64,000 bases of DNA from Osedax frankpressi (GCA_964035775.1 OZ038313.1:39898084-39962083); one strand, 5' to 3'. Shown: positions 1 through 13,695, counted from the stretch's first letter. Notes: generated from the letters alone by a model not told the origin. Made by a program: numbers and translations.

Positions 1-1259
1 GTAGTTATCACACGTAGTTATCTCATGTAGTTATTACTTGTAGTTATCATATGTGTTATCTCATGTAGTTATTACTTGTAGTTATCACATGTAGTTATCT
101 AATGTAGTTATTACTTGTAGTTATTACTTGTAGTTATCATATGTGTTATCTCATGTAGTTATTACTTGTAGTTATCTCATGTAGTTATTACTTGTAGTTA
201 TCAATTGTAGTTATCACATGTAGTTATCTAATGTAGTTATTACTTGTAGTTATTACTTGTAGTTATCATATGTGTTATATCATGTAGTTATTACTTGTAG
301 TTATCACATGTAGTTATCTCATGTAGTTATTACTTGTAGTTATTACTTGTAGTTATCAAATGTAGTTATCTCATGTAGTTATTACTTGTAGTTATCTCAT
401 GTAGTTATTACTTGTAGTTATCACTTGTAGTTATCACTTGTAGTTATCACTTGTAGTTATTTAATGTAGTTATCACTTGTAGTTATCACTTGTAGTTATC
501 ACTTGTAGTTATCACTTGTAGTTATCACTTGTAGTTATCACTTGTAGTTATCACTTGTAGTTATCACTTGTAGTTATCACTTGTAGTTATCACTTGTAGT
601 TATCACTTGTAGTTATCACTTGTAGTTATCACTTGTAGTTATCACTTGTAGTTATCACTTGTAGTTATCACTTGTAGTTATCACTTGTAGTTATCACTTG
701 TAGTTATCACTTGTAGTTATCACTTGTAGTTATCACTTGTAGTTATCACTTGTAGTTATCACTTGTAGTAATCACTTGTAGTTATCACTTGTAGTTATCA
801 CTTGTAGTTATCACTTGTAGTTATCACTTGTAGTTATCACTTGTAGTTATCACTTGTAGTTATCACTTGTAGTTATCTCTTGTAGTTATTGCTTGTAGTT
901 ATCATTTGTAGTTATCACTTGTAGTTATCTCATGTAGTCATTACTTGTAGTTATCATTTGTAGTTATTACTTGTAGTTATCACATGTAGTTATCTCCTGT
1001 AGTTATTACTTGTAGTTATTACTTGTAGTTATCATTTGTAGTTATCTCATGTAGTTATCACATGTAGTTATCTCATGTAGTTATCTCATGTAGTTATTAC
1101 TTGTAGTTATTACTTGTAGTTATCACATGTAGTTATCTCATGTAGTTATTACTTGTAGTTATCTCATGTAGTTATTACTTGTAGTTATTACTTGTAGTTA
1201 TCACTTGTAATTATATCTTCTAGTTATCATTTGTAGTTATTACTTGTAGTTATCACTTG

Positions 1260-4200
1260 TAGTTATCACTTGTAGTTAACACTTGTAGTTATTTAATGTA
1301 GTTATCACTTGTAGTTATCACTTGTAGTTATCACTTGTAGTTATCACTTGTAGTTATTACTTGTAGTTATCATTTATAGTTATAACTTGTAGTTATCTCT
1401 TGTAGTTATTGCTTGTAGTTATCATTTGTAGTTATCACTTGTAGTTATCTCATGTAGTCATTACTTGTAGTTATCATTTGTAGTTATTACTTGTAGTTAT
1501 CTAATGTAGTTATTACTTGTAGTTATCTAATGTTGTTATCTCATGTAGTTATTACTTGTAGTTATTACTTGTAGTTATCACTTATAGTTATCACTTGTAG
1601 TTATCACTTGTAGTTATCACTTGTAGTTATCACTTGTAGTTATCACTTGTAGTTATCACTTGTAGTTATCACTTGTAGTTATCACTTGTAGTTATCACTT
1701 GTAGTTATCACTTGTAATTATATCTTGTAGTTATCATTTGTAGTTATTACTTGTAATATCATTTGTAGTTATTACTTGTAGTTATCACTTGTAGTTATCT
1801 CATGTAGTTATCACTTGTAGATATCACTTGTAGTTATCACATGTAGTTATCTCATGTAGTTATTACTTGTAGTTATTACTTGTAGTTGTTACTTGTAGTT
1901 ATCATATGTGTTATCTCATGTAGTTATTACTTGTAGTTATCTCATGTAGTTATTACTTGTAGTTATCAATTGTAGTTATCACTTGTAGTTATCTCATGTA
2001 GTTATTACTTGTAGTTATCTCATGTAGTTATCACTTGTAGTTATCACATGTAGTTATTTGATGTAGTTATCACATGTAGTTATCACTTGTAGTTATTACT
2101 TGTAGTTATCACTTGTAGTTATCACTTGTAGTTATCACTTGTAGTTATATCATGTAGTTATTACTTGTAGTTATCATTTGTAGTTATTACTTGTAGTTAT
2201 CTCATGTAGTTATTACTTGTAGTTATCACATGTAGTTATCTCATGTAGTTATTACTTGTAGTTATTACTTGTAGTTATCACATGTAGTTATCTCATGTAG
2301 TTATTACTTGTAGTTATCTCATGTAGTTATTACTTGTAGTTATCACTTGTAGTTATCACTTGTAGTTATCACTTGTAGTTATTTAATGTAGTTATCACTT
2401 TTAGTTATCACTTGTAGTTATCACTTGTAGTTATCACTTATAGTTATCACTTGTAGTTATCACTTGTAGTTATCACTTGTAGTTATCACTTGTAGTTATC
2501 ACTTGTAGTTATCACTTGTAGTTATCACTTGTAGTTATCACTTGTAGTTATCACTTGTAGTTATCACTTGTAGTTATCACTTGTAGTTATCACTTGTGGT
2601 TATCTCTTGTAGTTATTGCTTGTAGTTATCATTTGTAGTTATCACTTGTAATTATCTCATGTAGTCATTACTTGTAGTTATCATTTGTAGTTATTACTTG
2701 TAGTTATCACATGTAGTTATCTCATGTAGTTATTACTTGTAGTTATTACTTGTAGTTATCTCATGTAGTTATTACTTGTAGTTATCTCATGTAGTTATCA
2801 CTTGTAGTTATCACTTGTAGTTATCAATTGTAGTTATTTACTGTAGTTGTCATTTGTAGTTATTACTTGTAGTTATCTCATGTAGTTATTACTTGTAGTT
2901 ATCACTTGTAATTATATCTTGTAGTTATCATTTGTAGTTATTACTTGTAATATCATTTATAGATATTACTTGTAGTTATCACTTGTAGTTATCTCATGTA
3001 GTTATCACTTGTAGATATCACTTGTAGTTATCACTTATAGTTATCACTTGTAGTTATCACTTGTAGTTATCACTTGTAGTTATCACTTGTAGTTATCACT
3101 TGTAGTTATCATTTGTAGTTATCACTTGTAGTTATCTCATGTAGTCATTACTTGTAGTTATCATTTGTAGTTATTACTTGTAGTTATATCATGTAGTTAT
3201 TACTTGTAGTTATCTAATGTTGTTATCTCATGTAGTTATCACTTGTAGTTATTACTTGTAGTTATCTCATGTAGTTATTACTTGTAGTTATCACATGTAG
3301 TTATCTAATGTAGTTATTACTTGTAGTTATTACTTGTAGATATCATATGTGTTATCTCATGTAGTTATTACTTGTAGTTATCTCATGTAGTTATTACTTG
3401 TAGTTATCAATTGTAGTTATCACTTGTAGTTATCTCATGTAGTTATTACTTGTAGTTATCTCATGTAGTTATCACTTGTAGTTATCTCATGTAGTTATTA
3501 CTTGTAGTTATCACATGTAGTTATCTCATGTAGTTATTACTTGTAGTTATTACTTGTAGTTATCACATGTAGTTATCTCATGTAGTTATTACTTGTAGTT
3601 ATCTCATGTAGTTATTACTTGTAGTTATCACTTGTAGTTATCACTTGTAGTTATCACTTGTAGTTATCACTTGTAGTTATTTAATGTAGTTATCACTTGT
3701 AGTTATCACTTGTAGTTATCACTTGTAGTTATCACTTGTAGTTATCACTTGTAATTATTACTTGTAGTTATCATTTATAGTTATAACTTGTAGTTATCTC
3801 TTGTAGTTATTGCTTGTAGTTATCATTTGTAGTTATCACTTGTAGTTATCTCATGTAGTCATTACTTGTAGTTATTATTTGTAGTTATTACTTGTAGTTA
3901 TCTAATGTAGTTATTACTTGTAGTTATCTAATGTTGTTATCTCATGTAGTTATTACTTGTAGTTATCACTTGTAGTTATCACTTATAGTTATCACTTGTA
4001 GTTATCACTTGTAGTTATCACTTGTAGTTATCACTTGTAGTTATCACTTGTAGTTATCACTTGTAGTTATCACTTGTAGTTATCACTTGTAGTTATCACT
4101 TGTAGTTATCACTTGTAGTTATCACTTGTAGTTATCACTTGTAGTTATCACTTGTAATTATATCTTGTAGTTATCATTTGTAGTTATTACTTGTAATATC

Positions 4201-5540
4201 ATTTGTAGTTATTACTTGTAGTTATCACTTGTAGTTATCTCATGTAGTTATCACTTGTAGATATCACTTGTAGTTATCACATGTAGTTATCTCATGTAGT
4301 TATTACTTGTAGTTATTACTTGTAGTTGTTACTTGTAGTTATCATATGTGTTATCTCATGTAGTTATTACTTGTAGTTATCTCATGTAGTTATTACTTGT
4401 AGTTATCAATTGTAGTTATCACTTGTAGTTATCTCATGTAGTTATTACTTGTAGTTATCTCATGTAGTTATCACTTGTAGTTATCACATGTAGTTATTTG
4501 ATGTAGTTATCACATGTAGTTATCACTTGTAGTTATTACTTGTAGTTATCACTTGTAGTTATCACTTGTAGTTATCACTTGTAGTTATATCATGTAGTTA
4601 TTACTTGTAGTTATCATTTGTAGTTATTACTTGTAGTTATCTCATGTAGTTATTACTTGTAGTTATCACATGTAGTTATCTCATGTAGTTATTACTTGTA
4701 GTTATCTCATGTAGTTATTACTTGTAGTTATCACTTGTAGTTATCACTTGTAGTTATCACTTGTAGTTATCACTTGTAGTTATTTAATGTAGTTATCACT
4801 TTTAGTTATCACTTGTAGTTATCACTTGTAGTTATCACTTATAGTTATCACTTGTAGTTATCACTTGTAGTTATCACTTGTAGTTATCACTTGTAGTTAT
4901 CACTTGTAGTTATCACTTGTAGTTATCACTTGTAGTTATCACTTGTAGTTATCACTTGTAGTTATCACTTGTAGTTATCACTTGTAGTTATCACTTGTAG
5001 TTATCACTTGTAGTTATCACTTGTAGTTATCACTTGTAGTTATCACTTGTAGTTATCACTTGTAGTTATCACTTGTAGTTATCACTTGTGGTTATCTCTT
5101 GTAGTTATTGCTTGTAGTTATCATTTGTAGTTATCACTTGTAATTATCTCATGTAGTCATTACTTGTAGTTATCATTTGTAGTTATTACTTGTAGTTATC
5201 ACATGTAGTTATCTCATGTAGTTATTACTTGTAGTTATTACTTGTAGTTATCACATGTAGTTATCTCATGTAGTCATCACATGTAGTTATCTCATGTAGT
5301 TATTACTTGTAGTTATTACTTGTAGTTATCTCATGTAGTTATTACTTGTAGTTATCTCATGTAGTTATCACTTGTAGTTATCACTTGTAGTTATCAATTG
5401 TAGTTATTTACTGTAGTTGTCATTTGTAGTTATTACTTGTAGTTATCTCATGTAGTTATTACTTGTAGTTATCACTTGTAATTATATCTTGTAGTTATCA
5501 TTTGTAGTTATTACTTGTAATATCATTTATAGATATTACT
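1260..5540. repeat. Higher-order repeat of about 2.4 kb in the left array
   Basis: A variant-rich block near 1260..2990 recurs near 3650..5540. Rare markers recur in the same order: catttatagt at 1371 and 3772, tgtagttgtt at 1881 and 4321, tagttatttg at 2051 and 4491, the ttta variant at 2401 and 4802, cttgtggt at 2591 and 5083, and the tatcatttatagatatt unit at about 2951 and 5521. The offsets are 2401, 2440, 2440, 2401, 2492 and 2570. They differ from one another only by multiples of 13, so the two blocks have gained or lost whole units since duplication. Confidence 0.85.
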
Positions 5541-6200
5541 TGTAGTTATCACTTGTAGTTATCACTTGTAGTTATCACTTGTAGTTATCACTTGTAGTTA
5601 TCACTTGTAGTTATCACTTGTAGTTATCACTTGTAGTTATCACTTGTAGTTATCACTTGTAGTTATCACTTGTAGTTATCACTTGTAGTTATCACTTGTA
5701 GTTATCACTTGTAGTTATCACATGTAGTTATCACTTGTAGTTATTACTTGTAGTTATCACTTGTAGTTATCACTTGTAGTTATCACTTTTAGTTATCACT
5801 TGTAGTTATCACTTGTAGTTATCACATGTAGTTATCTCATGTAGTTATTACTTGTAGTTATTACTTGTAGTTATCACATGTAGTTATCTCATGTAGTCAT
5901 CACATGTAGTTATCTCATGTAGTTATTACTTGTAGTTATTACTTGTAGTTATCTCATGTAGTTATTACTTGTAGTTATCTCATGTAGTTATCACTTGTAG
6001 TTATCACTTGTAGTTATCAATTGTAGTTATTTACTGTAGTTGTCATTTGTAGTTATTACTTGTAGTTATCTCATGTAGTTATTACTTGTAGTTATCACTT
6101 GTAATTATATCTTGTAGTTATCATTTGTAGTTATTACTTGTAATATCATTTATAGATATTACTTGTAGTTATCACTTGTAGTTATCTCATGTAGTTATCA
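5190..6200. repeat. 623-base duplicated block in the left array
   Basis: A block containing the rare unit tagtcatcac at 5271 and the short unit taatatcatttatagatatt near 5519 is repeated 623 bases further on, at 5894 and 6142. This is a second, local duplication on top of the 2.4-kb repeat. A homogeneous run of consensus units (about 5540..5700) separates the two copies. Confidence 0.8.
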
Positions 6201-8662
6201 CTTGTAGATATCACTTGTAGTTATCACTTATGGTTATCACTTGTAGTTATCACTTGTAGTTATCACTTGTAGTTATCACTTGTAGTTATTACTTGTAGTT
6301 ATCTCTTGTAGTTATTGCTTGTAGTTATCATTTGTAGTTATCACTTGTAGTTATCTCATGTAGTCATTACTTGTAGTTATCATTTGTAGTTATTACTTGT
6401 AGTTATATCATGTAGTTATTACTTGTAGTTATCTAATGTTGTTATCTCATGTAGTTATCACTTGTAGTTATCACTTGTAGTTATCACTTGTAGTTATCAC
6501 TTGTAGTTATCACTTGTAGTTATCACTTGTAGTTATCACTTGTAGTTATCACTTGTAGTTATCACTTGTAGTTATCACTTGTAGTTATCACTTGTAGTTA
6601 TCACTTGTAGTTATCACTTGTAGTTATCACTTGTAGTTATCACTTGTAGTTATCACATGTAGTTATCACTTGTAGTTATTACTTGTAGTTATCACTTGTA
6701 GTTATCACTTGTAGTTATCACTTTTAGTTATCACTTGTAGTTATCACTTGTAGTTATCACTTGTAGTTATCACTTGTAGTTATCACTTGTAGTTATCACT
6801 TGTAGTTATCACTTGTAGTTATCACTTGTAGTTATCACTTGTAGTTATCACTTGTAGTTATCACTTGTAGTTATCACTTGTAGTTATCACTTGTAGTTAT
6901 CACTTGTAGTTATCACTTGTAGTTATCACTTGTAGTTATCACTTGTAGTTATCACTTGTAATTATCACATGTAGTTATCACTTGTAGTTATCACTTGTAG
7001 TTATCACTTGTAGTTATCACTTGTAGTTATCACTTGTAGTTATCACTTGTAGTTATCACTTGTAGTTATCACTTGTAGTTATCACTTGTAGTTATCACTT
7101 GTAGTTATCACTTGTAGTTATCACTTGTAGTTATCACTTGTAGTTATCACTTGTAGTTATCACTTGTAGTTATCACTTGTAGTTATCACTTGTAGTTATC
7201 ACTTGTAGTTATCACTTGTAGTTATCATTTGTAATTATTACTTGTAGTTATCTCATGTAGTTATTACTTGTAGTTATCACATGTAGTTATCTCATGTAGT
7301 TATTACTTGTAGTTATCTCATTTATTTATTACTTGTAGTTATCACTTGTAGTTATCACTTGTAGTTATCACTTGTAGTTATTTAATGAAGTTATCACTTG
7401 TAGTTATCACTTGTAGTTATCACTTGTAGTTATCACTTGTAGTTATCACTTGTAGTTATCACTTGTAGTTATCACTTGTAGTTATCACTTGTAGTTATCA
7501 CTTGTAGTTATCACTTGTAGTTATCACTTGTAGTTATCACTTGTTATCACATGATTATGTATATTTGAGTTTTATTCGCAAGGAGTTATTATTAATTTTA
7601 TCAGATGTTATATTATATCATACTAGTTAATTTATTAAAATTAATCTTTGTTATATACAAATATTAGGTAAATCAAAAAAGTTCTATTGGGAAATTAGCT
7701 CGAATATAAATAATAACATCAAATAATTTGAGCTAATTGATCTCAAATAAACGATTTATGCAAAAATTTGAGAAAGTGAGAACACCGGTTTATTTTATAT
7801 TCACGAATACAATAAAGTTTATATTCCTAATTCACATTACGTGTATTATAATTATATTTGAAAGATATCTAATCTTTTTTTTAGATATAGTTCATATTTA
7901 TTATAACATTCATAATGTATATGAAATTAATTGAAAATCTTTGAAAAAATTTGATTGATAATATTTTTTATAACTCTTTATAACTGCATACATATTGTAT
8001 CCATGTGATCAATTATTTATTACCTGTATTCTATAACCTAGGAATATATATTTTAATTTACTCTTCCTACATATATTATTAATTTATTGTGTATATAATA
8101 TATTATTTACAAAATATTGTTATTTAAAAATATTTATTATTGATAATTTTATTTATTAAACCTGCTACTTAATACTTTATACTTTAAGAATAGTTCATTT
8201 TAAACACTAGTGATTTAATTTTTTCGTGAGAACAATATGTATATAATGTAAATTAGATGTATTAATATATATAAATATAATTTTTACTTAAATGGCACTT
8301 TCAATACATTAATATAAATAAAAGTAAATATATGTATATATTTGCATTTATTACTTTTGAATTATATATCAATATAATTATAACATATATATTTAAATAA
8401 AATATTTCCATTATTCTTTAAGTAAATTCCTTATGTGGATAACTGTTAAATAGTAAATATATTAATTATTATAAGATTTTATAATTTTTAATTAATTTTT
8501 CTAAATAAACCTACAGATAACTAACTTGAATATCGACTATTGTTAACTGATACAATTTTGTAATTAAATATCGAAATTCAAAATGAAATGATAAGTTTAA
8601 ATTATTAATGAATATTGTCACCATGTAAAATGATTTAATACAAACATTACGTTTTCATTAAG

Positions 8663-10475
8663 TTATTCCGGTAGATCTGCGCGTAGTAGATGTTTAGTTG
8701 GATCAACGTGCCTGGAGAACCTCGCAGCTCCAGCTTTAAACTTTGCTATGTCCAGTACTTTAGATAATTAATTAAATAATTAGTAATTAAATTAATCGTA
8801 ATTAGATAATTATTTAATTTGTTTTTTATTTGCAATCTATTAGAGAAATTATAAACGTAAATATGAACTTAATGAAATAGTGTGTTAAATTATACATACA
8901 ATCAGATTTGAAAATAAATATTTTCTAATATATAGATTTACATAAAAACTATAATATTGATATTCTGAAACGTATTTTAATTGAATATTGCATATTTTTA
9001 TTTCCTAATAAAATCATATAGTTTATTAAATATTAAATTTTACATAGTTCTAAAATAATACAAAAAATTATTATTCAGTTTTTTAATTATTTAAATATAA
9101 AATTAAAAATATTTATTGATATAGGAACACATTCACTACCAACATTGACAGCACATTTAGTCTATTCTTGTAATGCAAAAACATCGGGGCGCGACGAGTT
9201 GACATTACTGAACTACCAATCGTGGCAATTTGAGCTCGGAATTTTGTGATTTAAGCTGTTAATTCTCTTCGAAGTAACGCAATACAGACTTGAGCAAATT
9301 CGAAATCTTAAATTCAATTGATGATAGAAAATAATTAAAGAGGTTCATTGGTTTATTTAATATTACCATTTTAATTTGATAAGATATAAGTTAACTAATC
9401 GATTATCTATTTATATATTTTAATTATTTTTTTAGATAAAACATTTCTGTTAATTAATAAATATTGATCGATGACCATAAAATCGAGCAAATTAAATTAA
9501 AATGTGAATAATTAACATAATTAGTGAGAAATGGCACATTGCGAATAATGAATAGTTCATAGAAAATATACAAAACCTCTATATCTCTAAGTGATTCCAT
9601 AAAGGATTTCTTATCAACGGGCCCAAGTTTCGCGATTTCTAGATTTTCTTGATAATCTTATTGGCCAATACCTCAATAGTATCCTTATTCCTTTTCTAAA
9701 GAAAAATTCAATGTACATTAATAACATTTTGGTAAATTTCATATACTACATGATAAAGAATTTTATTTAATAATTAAATTATGGTATATATATAGATAAT
9801 CGGTTTAATTAGAATATAATTTTAGTACATTTTCGCTATAGCTCACCTTTATGGAAATACTTCTCTCGTCGTAAACTCAATTATAAATATGTTCACTAAC
9901 TGTACCCCATACGGCCTGCACAATGACACTGGCAGTACTGGAACAGCAGAAGTTATTGAGATTAAAATTTAAAACAAAGAAAAATATTAGATAAGTTAAG
10001 TTTTTAGAATAATTATCAAGGATTTATATAGAAATTTGATTTTAATTAAATTTCTTAATATGTTATCAAAATAGATTAAAACCTATTCCATGGATTCAAA
10101 AAGTATAATTAAAAATGCTATCGCTATTTTAGTAATAAAATATGAGTTATATATATATAATTTCTCATTGAAAGTTAAGATTTAAATATAATTTTAAATA
10201 CGATAGATTTTAATCGAAATATATATTTAGGTTTTATAGTAAAATTTATGTTTTCCCTTATTGTAATAATGTATTTTAAATGAATTTCATAAAAAATATT
10301 TAAGAAGAGAAAACAATTATTTAAATTTAAAGTGAAATCAATTAAAAATCAGCAGTTGACTCCAATTTCTTTATGCTTGATGAGATCATTGAATCAAATG
10401 TCATAATGAGGAATCTCGAGGTCACCAGGAAGTTTTGAAGGTCTCTCATTAAAGACATCTTATTGAAGGACAAAT
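8663..10475 (-). other. Cluster of higher-GC islands with coding-like minus-strand readings, unit 1
   Basis: Five short islands (about 8663..8758, 9121..9320, 9595..9700, 9840..9960 and 10355..10475) stand out from the AT-rich spacer by base composition. Read on the minus strand, several are open for 30 or more codons. The first reads FKAGAARFSRHVDPTK and ends in LLRADLPE and TAA. The third contains LGPVDKKSFMESLRDIE. The fourth is bordered by a polypyrimidine-AG (ttctgctgttccag) and a donor-like aaag/gtgagc. This could be a small-exon gene, a decayed one, or chance. I recognise no protein family, several islands look open in more than one frame, and the last exon-like reading is shifted in unit 2, which argues against function at least there. 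Confidence 0.3.
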
Positions 10476-11173
10476 TCTTTTTTGTGTTGATTATATAACA
10501 TTTAACCTATATTTAATTAAGTATGAATATACATTTATTTCTAATATTTAATACTTATGTACATAATAATTTGTAGACATTTTAGTTTAAATCTAATATT
10601 TTGTTAATTTTTATATTGTTATAATGCCAAGTTAATTACATAAGAATCTAGACATTGAATCAAAAGAATATGTATGTAGGCAATATAATATATAAACTAA
10701 TTATATGTAAATTATATACATAAAATATTGAAAGGAAAGATAGAGTATAACAATAGAATTAAAAAAATAAATATATCAATAAAATTAGATTCGTTTCATA
10801 TTTTGGGAAAAAGTTTGCTGTACAGTTTTATAATTATGTAGTATTAATGAGGCTGGTATAATACATAATATATGTTAATATTAAATGAATATATTCAATA
10901 TAAAAGTAATATTAGGTTATCAATATTATAAGACATACTAACCTCATTAATTAATTTAATTATTAGAAGTATATATTGAATATCTGTCAATATTTCTAGT
11001 GCAGGTTCAGGTTCAGTGCAATTCTAGTAGATATTTAAAGTTTAAATATTAAAATCTAATACTTTAGTAATAAATAACTAAATTACATAATAAAGCAATG
11101 TTAATTATAAAAGTATATAAAAGCTGCTCACAAAAAAATTATATATTATAAATTATAACATTTATATATTTAA

Positions 11174-11236
11174 TTTAGATGTAATAGTTAGAAATCTTAC
11201 CACTAAGCTTCATAGACAGTTCAAATCCTGTTATAT
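11174..11236 (+). repeat. tRNA-like / SINE-head fragment, unit 1
   Basis: The sequence has a D-arm-like gtaatagttaga, an anticodon-region-like stretch and a good Pol III B-box, agttcaaatcc at 11218..11228, flanked by acag and ctgt that can pair as a T-arm stem. This layout matches the head of a tRNA-derived SINE more than a working tRNA: the acceptor stem cannot be closed and the anticodon stem is poor. The same fragment is at 23664..23726 in unit 2. Confidence 0.45.
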
Positions 11237-11303
11237 GTATTATCTATTAATATCATAATGATTATTTATGGTAGAATCGTTAAACTATGGAAAATTAAAG
11301 TCT

Positions 11304-11332
11304 ATATAGTAATATATATATATATATATAAT
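11304..11332. repeat. TA microsatellite present only in unit 1
   Basis: A run of alternating TA lies within tctatatagtaatatata and the bases after it. Unit 2 has tctataataataattt at the same place (near 23791), lacking about 26 bases. This is a length difference between the two otherwise very similar spacers. Confidence 0.85.
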
Positions 11333-12625
11333 AATAATTTATTCTGAATTGATGATATATAAACAATATATATATATCATTAGTAAATGTTATGTTGGCA
11401 ATTCATAGTAATCAGTAAGTGATTTATAGTATTGATGTTATATAATGTGGTAAAGCAAATGTAGCAACATCAATGAATGTATGCATATCAAATATAAGAA
11501 ACATGTAGTTCATATGCATAATATATATTTAATATACATTGTTTATTATACCAAAAATATATTATATTTATACTACAGAAAAATAATAAGAGAAGTTGTA
11601 TAAAATCATTTATATATACCATTAAAATATTTTTATATCATTAACATTATATATATATGTATATGTAAATTAAACATCCCGTTAATTAAAAATATAATAA
11701 TTATTATGTATTGTATATGCTATTACTACAATAATCTATGTATATCCCACTACAGAATTCAGAATTAATATTATTTAGATAAATGAAAAACAATTAAAAT
11801 TTATGAATTTATATTTCTAATTGTTTTTCTGTAATATATTGGAAATTTCCAATATATTAAGTGTGTGTATGTGTGTGTGCGTGTATTTCTATAGTATACA
11901 TATTATTAATATAGGAGTTATAAAATATATATTATATACAGTAAATACATATGTATATAAATATATGTGTATTTTATATAGATGCGTATGTGTATTTATG
12001 TTGAAGTATTTGATATTTCAATTAATTTCTATAAATATATGCTTTTGTGGTACGTATAACATATGATTAATATAACATTCCATAGGGCAGCTAAATTGTA
12101 TATGCGAATAATAAAATATGCAAAATTTAAACGGGCTTGTGTATATTTATAAAATAGGTGTGGTTTATTTCTCTGTAATAGATGTGGAGTGGAATTGAAA
12201 AATGTTGCATAATTTGAACTCGTCCAACAAAGTTCTTAATCGAAAAGTTGTATATGAATAATAGATAGGATCAAGTAGATTTTACGGAGAGTTCAAATTA
12301 TGTGGGAGTTGCGTGCAATAAAAATTCTAAATGAACGTATTGAAAATAATATGATTGACATTTATATTAGCTCATGTCTATTAATAATACTGTGATATAT
12401 TATGAAGATGGTTTAATCAATAACTATAGAGAATTAAATATTAAGGATATTGATATATATATATATATATTATATGCTGATATGTTATATGTATACATAT
12501 ATATGTTATATAGAATTGGTAATTTTTATATATTTAGTATGTCATTCATAGTTATTCATATTATTTAATGATGTTATATAATATTGTGAAACAATTATTG
12601 AATAGTGCATATTGACCAGCAACCA

Positions 12626-12755
12626 ATGTATAACAATCAGGTATTAGAAGTAATGTATAACAATCAAGTATTAGAAGTAATGTATAACAATCAGGTATTA
12701 GAAGTAATATATAGCAATCAAGTATTAGAAGTAATGTATAACAATCAAGTATTAG
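12626..12755 (+). repeat. 27-base minisatellite, five units (unit 1)
   Basis: Units start at 12626, 12653, 12680, 12707 and 12734, the last one incomplete. Because 27 is a multiple of three, one frame reads the peptide MYNNQVLEV repeated, with MYSNQ- and IYSNQ-type variants, and stays open to about 12868 through a TA run. I see no codon or homology evidence that it is translated, so I treat it as non-coding. Confidence 0.9.
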
Positions 12756-12841
12756 AGAAAAATAAAATTATTTTCATATATTTACATAATATTATAGCAA
12801 TATATAAATATATAATTATAACGAATTGTTTATGCTATAAC

Positions 12842-12867
12842 TATATATATATATATATATATATATA
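12842..12867. repeat. TA microsatellite, first tract of unit 1
   Basis: An alternating TA tract of 26 bases. The matching tract in unit 2 (25300..25343) is about 44 bases. Confidence 0.95.
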
Positions 12868-12957
12868 ACATATATAAATAAAATACATGTGTATATCAAT
12901 GAATATATTTTTTAAATGTGTCGTATAGGTATAGTTATATATATGTTATATATATAA

Positions 12958-12960
<3 letters not shown>

Positions 12961-13004
<44 letters not shown>
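12961..13004. repeat. TA microsatellite, second tract of unit 1
   Basis: An alternating AT tract of 44 bases. The counterpart in unit 2 (25439..25490) is 52 bases. Confidence 0.95.
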
Positions 13005-13008
<4 letters not shown>

Positions 13009-13340
13009 ATATCAATATAGCAAAGTGACCATATGGCCATATGTGTTATAAATATAATATAATACACATGCATTAAAGTTCCACATGGCAATTCAATTGT
13101 ATATGCGAATAATTCATTAACTAGATACAAGACTTAAATGAGCGTGTATATTCACTTGATTCATAAAATAGATGTGGTTTATTTCACTGAATTAGATTTA
13201 GAATGGTCTTGAAAATACGCTGCATAATTTGAACTCGCCGTAAAACATACTCGATTAAATATATATATGAATTATACACTAATTGTAATGTGATACATTT
13301 TTTAAATATCAATATAATTATACATGTGCAAAATTAATAA

Positions 13341-13658
<318 letters not shown>

Positions 13659-13679
13659 ATATTCCATATCAGATAAACC

Positions 13680-13695
13680 GGCCTTTTTTAAGGCC
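13680..13695 (+). terminator. Histone 3' stem-loop of the H3 remnant
   Basis: ggcctttttt followed by aaggcc forms a 6-base-pair stem with a TTTT loop and is followed by acca, as in animal replication-dependent histone mRNAs. It lies 22 bases after the stop and is identical to the unit 2 copy. Confidence 0.95.

Larger units (their letters stand above)
1..7553. repeat. Left satellite array, 13-base unit
   Basis: This is an uninterrupted head-to-tail array of a 13-base unit with consensus gtagttatcactt, roughly 580 copies. The common variants change the last five bases (ctcat, ttactt, cacat, catt, caatt types). Some units are 12 bases long, such as those reading gtgttat or gtaatatcattt, so this array is less strictly in register than the one on the right. 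Because 13 is not a multiple of three and each unit carries tag, every forward frame is closed within 39 bases, and the reverse strand carries taa and tga, so the array has no coding capacity. Long homogeneous runs of the consensus (for example about 480..880 and 6730..7220) alternate with variant-rich stretches. The left end of the window lies inside the array. Confidence 0.98.

Noticed and set aside
1-7553. CRISPR array
   Set aside because: The units are directly adjacent with no spacers between them, and the locus is clearly animal.
7737-7934. 65-codon open frame in the spacer, repeated at 20252..20449
   Set aside because: It begins with TTG, is very rich in Ile, Phe and Tyr as expected from AT-rich DNA, and shows no motif. 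Conservation between the two copies only reflects the recent unit duplication.
11821-12066. 81-codon open frame
   Set aside because: TTG start and a TG/TA microsatellite-like composition; unit 2 does not keep the frame.
12374-12568. 64-codon ATG frame, repeated at 24832..25026
   Set aside because: The frame has an ATG but consists largely of Ile, Tyr and Asn from TA-rich sequence, with no recognisable domain. The changes between copies alter residues (for example G to D and I to L).
12912-13130. Minus-strand frame through the TA microsatellite, also at 25422..25616
   Set aside because: Mostly an (IY)n reading of a TA tract, whose length changes between units.
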